Positions 58,341 through 64,000 of a stretch of 64,000 nt of DNA are shown in pieces. Within the stretch, counting starts at the first letter, position 1, and the number at the start of each line of letters is the position of its first letter. A program made the position numbers and the translations under genes. The DNA is taken from assembly GCA_017979445.1 (NCBI GenBank), contig CM030717.1, positions 15,114,086 through 15,178,085 of the forward strand. Reading direction: 5' to 3'. Source of the stretch: Akebia trifoliata. Its lineage: Eukaryota; Streptophyta; Magnoliopsida; Ranunculales; Lardizabalaceae. The notes below the pieces were generated by a model that saw only the letters and a program-made list of their open reading frames with translations, searched no databases and was not told where the DNA came from.

Positions 58341-58631
58341 CAAGTTTGTTTGTTTTTAAATATATTATAAAATATCAAAAATCAAACTTATAAATAACCA
58401 AAATACCATGATCTACCGATAATTAATACTGATTTAAATGTAACATAAATATCTCTATTACATCTGATATACATAAAACAAAAAATATCCTACATAAGTA
58501 AAGATAAAAAACATAACTATATCCATTATATCCGACATAGATAAAGATAAAAAACATCTAATAAAAAAAATATAGTACTTCCATTAAATTTGACATAGAT
58601 AAAGATAAAAAACATCCGACATAGATAAATC

Positions 58632-59662
58632 CTACATATCGCTACGATCATCAGAATTACCACCAGTTGACCTTTGCCTTCTACACACCAACCACTGTAG
58701 ACGCGCTTCTTTCGTCTTAAAACAACAGAACATATTTCTGAATCCTTTCTTTTTTTCAAAGTTATCGCATGCCCAACCATATAATTCACTCATGAATGAA
58801 ATATCATCTAATAATTCATCTAATAACGCAATGCAATCTGCGATATTAGTCTTTCTCTTATCCTTAATAGCTTGAACAAGTTGACCAAACTGTTCTTCAA
58901 ATATATAATTATTTTTTATTGTCTTTTTCTTTCGTAACTAGGATTTCCCACCAGATGATGTTCTTTTTAAAGGTGCACGAGTTATGTTTTCACTTTGAAG
59001 ATTTTTGTATTTTGAGATATATTTGGTGGAAATTGGATCTTACATTGCACTTCTGGTTGAGTCTCGGAGATCAAATTAGGACTATCATCATCATCCAGAT
59101 TTTCTTTAACAAACTCATGATTCATTGCAGGAGATCGGGCATGAGAACCAGTAGATGTAGTCCTACCAAATATAAGGTCCAACTCATGAACAAATCGAGT
59201 CCCTTGGAACGAAATTTACTCTCAGTTGAATGGGTCTATAAAAAAGAATAAATATTAATATAAATATTTGATAGAATAATTGTAATGTGATAAACTATGT
59301 TAAAGTATTACCTTCAACCTATCAGCCCACCAAGCATCGTCCATAACAGTAACATTCCTTACTCTGTCATATCCAATACCACTCATATTCATCAAACCAT
59401 TCTAACTCTTCCAATCAAGCTTAGTTTTATTCCAATGGTTCTTAAGTTGTTTCAATTCAACGTGTACATTTTCTCTATTCTTAAGCTATTGCCGAAGGTC
59501 TTTCCAACTTTGTTTCTCCAAAATAGGGCCATTTCTACGACCTTGTTGGATAAATTCAAGACATATATCGATAAATGTCTTGTGAATTTCTCGAGTCCAG
59601 ACAAATTTTGTTTTGTCTGATTCAGTAGTCAACTCTTTTTTCTTGCGTTGATTTTTGGACAT
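58632..59662 (-). pseudogene. MYB/SANT-like partner protein of the Harbinger element
   Basis: Start ATG at 59662. Exon 1 (59312-59662, donor GTAATA) has the SANT-like fold motif: FVWTREIHKTFIDICLEFIQ, ILEKQSWKDL, VELKQLKNHWNKTKLDW, DDAWWADRLK, with two stops. Exon 2 starts after TTTTTTATAG near 59240 (THSTESKFRSKGLDLFM) and shifts frame to ELDLIFGRTTSTGSHA. A basic C-terminal tail ends YGWACDNFEKKKGF...LQWLVCRRQRS at 58632. In intact elements this protein binds the ends and imports the transposase. Confidence 0.8.
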
Positions 59663-60839
59663 TTTCTGTTAACAAAAAAAGTAAATGGACAAAACTTAAA
59701 CGATAATAAATTCAGGGACACTTTTTTTTCCTATTACAATAATAATATTTTTAAAGGCAAATAAAAAATGTATGAAGAGATATGGCAGGAAAACAACCAA
59801 GAAGACTAATCAAAATAAATTTAAAGCATAAAGATTTGAAGAAAAAATGAAAAGAAATGATATATATGTCGGGTTTATCACATGAATTGGACTTCATCAA
59901 ATTTGTTCTTGCTAAGTCACCAGTGCTCAAGACAATGAGTGTAAGACCTTGTATGTATGTTATCGAGGAAGCATGAGATATGTTAATAAAGTTGATACGA
60001 TTCAAAAGAGCTTCCTCATAGGCATAAATCATTTACATCCATGACTAGGTAGCCTAATATACTTCTTAAACAATTTGTTTCCTTGTTTACACTTTGTTTT
60101 CATTCATGAATCTCATGTTTTTATGTGTTAGTGACTTTAACTTTCTATTTGACTAGTGAAATATACGTGTACAACTATCTATTTGACTAGTGACACCTAT
60201 TTTGGGTTGACAATCTCCTTTTGAGGCACTATTGGGTCACACTGTTGTGGTTGTTGTTTTTGTTATTTATTATTAAATGTGTTATTTGGGATAACTATTT
60301 CCCTCAAGTGCTAGGTAGCAAAGGCATAGAACATTCTAAGTCCAATGTAGATATCTAATAATTCCATGTCGATTAAATATATGAGTACTCTTGGATGTTT
60401 GAGAAAGGTGTGGAAATGCATGTCATTGTGCCTCGTGATGCATTGCAATCTGCATAGTAATTAAATACAATGATGAGGGTGTTAAGGTGGTGTTGGTGTT
60501 GTGGTGAAATATAGGTACAATAAGAGTTGTTTATCTTGGTTGAGTTACTGGCTATGCAAGTCTCACCTCCATAATGGTAACTGTGGATCAACATGTTCTT
60601 GGTGGAGGTAGTTTCATAATAGACTAATAGTGAAGAAATTGAGACAATGATAAGATGAGCTCGAGACAAAAACCAAAATTTCTCATTTCGACCCCTTGCC
60701 TCAACTAAGATGGAATGAGTCAGTGTCTAGATGAACTCATCATATGACCACAAAAAAAAAGATAAATAGCAATTGGTGGATGCTGTAGTGCATAGGTGAG
60801 AGAAATGCAATGTTCAAATAAATACAAGGACAACTTACT
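59663..60839. other. Non-coding part of the Harbinger element
   Basis: No recognised gene; frames at 59751-60032 and 60373-60669 show no similarity. Confidence 0.4.
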
Positions 60840-61140
60840 AGAAAGTGTAATAGGGGTGAGGATGTAGAAATGGATGAGTATTCATGAAAATGAAGGTCTA
60901 GCTCAAATAAGTTATACACTAGGGGAAAGTTTCTTCAGATGGTTTGGTCATGTACAATTTAAACTGATGACAACACTGATGAGAAGAAATGTAAATGTTG
61001 AAGGTTCTAAATGGACGAGGGGAAGTCACAAAAAGATGTAGTTAAGGTACAGCAACAGTTTTGAATACAGTTCAATTGATGGAAGGCATAACTTAAGATA
61101 GAACTGAATGGATGAATAGGATTCATTCAGTCGACACCAT
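60840..61140 (+). pseudogene. LINE ORF2 C-terminal remnant
   Basis: Reads like the end of a plant non-LTR reverse transcriptase protein: RMWRWMSIHENEGLAQISYT, FFRWFGHVQFKL, SKWTRGSHKKM, and DRTEWMNRIHSVDTI after a frame change. The RWFGHV and DRxEWxxRIHxxD motifs are typical of that tail. Truncated at its 5' end; no functional domain remains. Confidence 0.65.
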
Positions 61141-61421
61141 TTCTGTCTGGAAAAATGTTACAGTGTAGATGTATTGAATTTAATCATGAAATCTAGCATC
61201 AGGATTTTAGATTTCGGAAATATATAGTCAGAAACTTTACAACATATATAAAAATTGAAAACCATGAAGCAATTACACAATGAAAAATCTGGTTTCAGTA
61301 TCAATTTTAGTTACACAAAATTTTAGTTTCATAATAAGGGAAGAAAAATACAAGTCGTTGACCAACACACGCAAGACTTAATTTAATTCGATCTCTTTTT
61401 CAACAAAAAGATTTAATTCCA

Positions 61422-61423
<2 letters not shown>

Positions 61424-61466
<43 letters not shown>
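61424..61466. repeat. (AT)n microsatellite
   Basis: About 21 AT units. Confidence 0.92.
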
Positions 61467-61467
<1 letters not shown>

Positions 61468-62175
61468 AATTATTCTACCAAACTAAATTCAAACAAACAA
61501 CAGAAGGATTACGAATTGAAACAAATAAATCGTTTAAATAAATAAAGGATCACAATTTAAAAAAAAAATTAAAGAATAAAAATCTATAGAGAGAAAAAAA
61601 AATATGAACTTACAAGGATTGAAGAGAAACAAGATTAGTGAGGAGACAAATCGATCTTTAGCTCCCTCTATAAATTTTCAGACAATTTATATAATTTATT
61701 TATTTAAAAAAATCTACGATGAAATAAAGAAAAATATGTGAAAAAAAAAAATTGGAAGAAAATTAAATTACAGGAGAGGAGGAGAGCGTAATCAGATAGT
61801 TGATTTGGGGAGAGAGAGAGAGGGAGGGCGAAGCACCTGTTCTCTTAGCCGAACAACTGCAAGCAACAGAACGATGAAGAAGAAATGGGCGAGTTACCCT
61901 TCTTCATCTGATTTAGGGCACAAATAAAATGTGAGTATTTTCATGAAAAATTAATAAAGTTGGGGGTATTTCTGTAAAATGAACCGTTAGAATATTATTC
62001 CCCGCAAGATGAAAAATTGAGAAGTAAGTTTTAGCTACTTTTTTATAAATAGCAATTTTTTGCTCTTGCACAGAGTAATTCTTCGAAGGAGTTGTTTATC
62101 TAAATTATCCAAACAACTTCTAACTCCCCGCAAGAGTCAGAAGTAGCCAAGGAGTCATATCCAAACATCATCTAA

Positions 62176-63400
62176 GTAACCATGACCTTTGTTCTTTAGA
62201 AGAACATCCTAAGGATAAGGATTTAGATTACGTGGCTAAACCCAAAGGCTTGGTCTAGTGGCAAGTCAAGCCTTGATAAGCTCCTCAGTAAGGGTTGGTC
62301 AAGTGTCTGAAACCCCATGAAGCTATGAATTCCTTGGAGCCACCCTACAGGGTTCATTTAACCCTCGACTCAACTAGTTGCATGTACCTTAGTCTCATGG
62401 TATGTATGACCATGATGTTAGTCTCACCCGAAAGGTGGGGATACCCATGATAAGCCAAAACAAGATTACGTGACTAGATTTAGAGGTTTGACGAGGATCC
62501 AATGCTTTATAGGGCCAACATGTGGCCTCGAGGCATTGTCTCGTTTGAAAGAAGACAAGACAGATACTGTGAATTGATTACAAAGGAAGAGGTGAAGTTA
62601 GGTGATGGTAAAGAAGATATGAGAGTGAAAGCTAGAGAGAATGGGGACCAAAGAACATTCAGACAGAGTTTTGGCCCCTGAGGTCTTGAATCCTTGTCTC
62701 ATCAATGGAATCATCTTACTTTAAATAGAGGCCCCATCTTTTTCTGTTGTCTTAGGCACTGGATGTCAACCTAGGTATCAACGTTAGGTAGAGTAGGTCA
62801 TTGTCCAAGGCTAACCTCCTTTCTATCGTCAGTGTCAGCAAATCGTAAATTTAGGGCAACAAACATTCCTTAGGATTGACTAAAGAAGAGTGTCAACAAG
62901 GCTGACAAACTTCCTCTCCGACAACAAGTTTTCCTTGGGACTGACTAAAAAGAGGGTGTTAGCAAAACTAACACTTCCCTTTGTGTGGGACAACGAACCC
63001 TAGGCACTGTCATCCTCTAATCCTGACAACCTCATCATGCCTTTCAACTTACGACCACCACCCTAACCTTAAACGCCTCCCCCCTTTGATTGCGTCTAAC
63101 TTGCTTTCAAATGCCAACAACCCTCAAGTTACATTGTATACATGACAGCATGTGGGATGTCGCCCATGGCGCTTGACATCATGATGGCATCGTCGTTGAC
63201 AATAGAGCTACCACATCCACACGCCAATGACTTGCGGTATGCAGCCTTGTTGGCATCCATACGTCCCAATTGACATCCTCAAGATACATAATAAAAAATG
63301 CCTATCAACAACATTAAAAAATTAGAAGAGTTAAAAATAGGTTTCTTCTCTAATTTTTAAAGACATGAAAAAAGAAGGAAGATGGAAAGGCACAGTAGAA
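62176..63400. other. Unassigned repeat-like sequence
   Basis: 62230-62460 has GGCTTGGTCTAGTGGCAAG followed by GGTTGGTCAAGTGTC, loosely like SINE A and B boxes. At 62860-62980 a unit of about 60 bases is repeated (TTCCTTAGGATTGACTAAAG, then TTCCTTGGGACTGACTAAAA). GC content is higher than around it. Possibly an old LTR; no ends were found. Confidence 0.35.
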
Positions 63401-64000
63401 TTTCTCAAAAAATTTACAATACATTTTTACTATTTAAAAATATTAGAATTGTTGGGTTCACAAATTGGTTAGTATGGATTGATCATATTCCACAAATCTA
63501 ATACGAACTATACCATAAACTTATTTGCTTCGTAACAATTTGAGATTCATTCAAGTAGAAATGAATCTCTTTACATAGGATTGAATCATGGAACAATCAA
63601 GAACATCTATCCTCCTTGCTTATATAAGGACCTAAGTCCGACAAGTGAAAAAATAATAAAATTTGTAAGACTAACACAAATCCGATGTAACCCCTACAAT
63701 GCAAAATTAAGGTTGCCAAAGGATGGGAGGAGACTCGAAATATGGTTTTTTTTCTCATCAGATAGTTTTGGATATAGATTGAGGATTTGGGTTTAGGTAA
63801 GGATGCAATTTTATTACCTATCATTGGTTATGGATCAATCATGTTATGAAAAACTATGTAAACAGTAATTATAAAAATATTAAAAAAGGAAAGATTCTAC
63901 CCTTAATGGATTTTTCCAAGATACCCAATCAAATCCTTATATAATCCATTGATATATAACCGAGGTCAATGTATTTAAAATCGAACTAAACCAATTGTTA
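63401..64000. other. Non-coding, nothing recognised
   Basis: AT-rich; overlapping frames on both strands at 63581-63824 show no similarity. Confidence 0.4.

Larger units (their letters stand above)
52630..62172 (-). mobile_element. PIF/Harbinger transposon, inactive, with nested LTR
   Basis: Left end GGGTCTGTTTGGATATCAGG and right end (reverse complement) GATGATGTTTGGATATGACT, flanked by TAA (52627-52629 and 62173-62175), the 3-base target of this superfamily. Carries both expected genes on the minus strand: DDE transposase (57029-58340) and MYB/SANT-like protein (58632-59662). A 3.2-kb solo LTR interrupts it; the original was about 6.4 kb. The outermost terminal bases have diverged. Confidence 0.72.

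Noticed and set aside
62230..62460. Possible tRNA gene or intact SINE
   Set aside because: Box-like motifs are present but the spacing, cloverleaf and tail are missing. Left as unassigned sequence.
1..64000. Bacterial-type systems (CRISPR, toxin-antitoxin, phage, integrons)
   Set aside because: The window is plant nuclear DNA with spliced genes and plant transposons. The tandem repeats seen are microsatellites or LTR repeats, without spacer-repeat regularity.

Overview
This is a transposon-rich, AT-rich stretch of a flowering-plant nuclear genome, most likely a eudicot. The evidence is spliced plant-specific genes (a CLASSY-type SNF2 protein and a BES1/BZR1-domain protein) and the whole plant transposon repertoire: Ty1/copia, Tat-like and chromovirus-like LTRs, TRIM, CACTA, PIF/Harbinger, hAT and foldback MITEs, SINE and LINE debris. 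I cannot name the species. There are no bacterial-type operons, CRISPR arrays, rRNA genes or convincing tRNA genes.

Only one gene is clearly intact. A five-exon CLASSY1/2-type gene lies on the minus strand at 30182-35428. I rebuilt it from splice sites, including a 49-base first coding exon, into a 1312-residue protein with all SNF2 helicase motifs. A second gene start, a BES1/BZR1 DNA-binding domain exon (25171-25479, minus), is sound, but its downstream exons are divergent and a 314-base TRIM retrotransposon sits in the locus.

Layout. 1-6.75 kb: CACTA-like ends with GA-rich first-exon sequence, a 1.1-kb mini LTR element (TA...CA termini), a CACTA MITE, and an inverted duplication of a RING-H2 gene fragment. 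7.6-15.5 kb: a chromovirus-like LTR with a nested reverse-oriented Tat-like LTR, a 1.74-kb tandem duplication, and decayed CACTA (En/Spm) gene exons. 15.7-20.6 kb: a copia remnant, then a 4-kb solo LTR (TSD AAGTA) with a second Tat-like LTR nested in it. 21.5-29.8 kb: CACTA end, the BES1-like locus with its TRIM, CACTA and hAT MITEs, a SINE. 30-36 kb: CLASSY gene with a MITE in intron 4. 36-41.4 kb: a duplicated segment from upstream of CLASSY, and palindromic MITEs. 41.7-48.7 kb: a decayed Ty1/copia element split in its protease by a solo LTR. 49.9-51.1 kb: a 1.1-kb palindrome. 52.6-62.2 kb: a dead PIF/Harbinger element with transposase and MYB-like partner genes, interrupted by a 3.2-kb solo LTR. 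62.2-64 kb: unassigned.

The most notable signals are: (1) a stem-loop with a nearly invariant loop and fully rewritten but still paired stems, in four Tat-like LTRs from at least three divergent families; (2) a CLASSY gene, which works in RNA-directed DNA methylation, surrounded by and containing the kind of inverted-repeat elements that this pathway targets; (3) several natural hairpin loci, including the RING-H2 inverted duplication.
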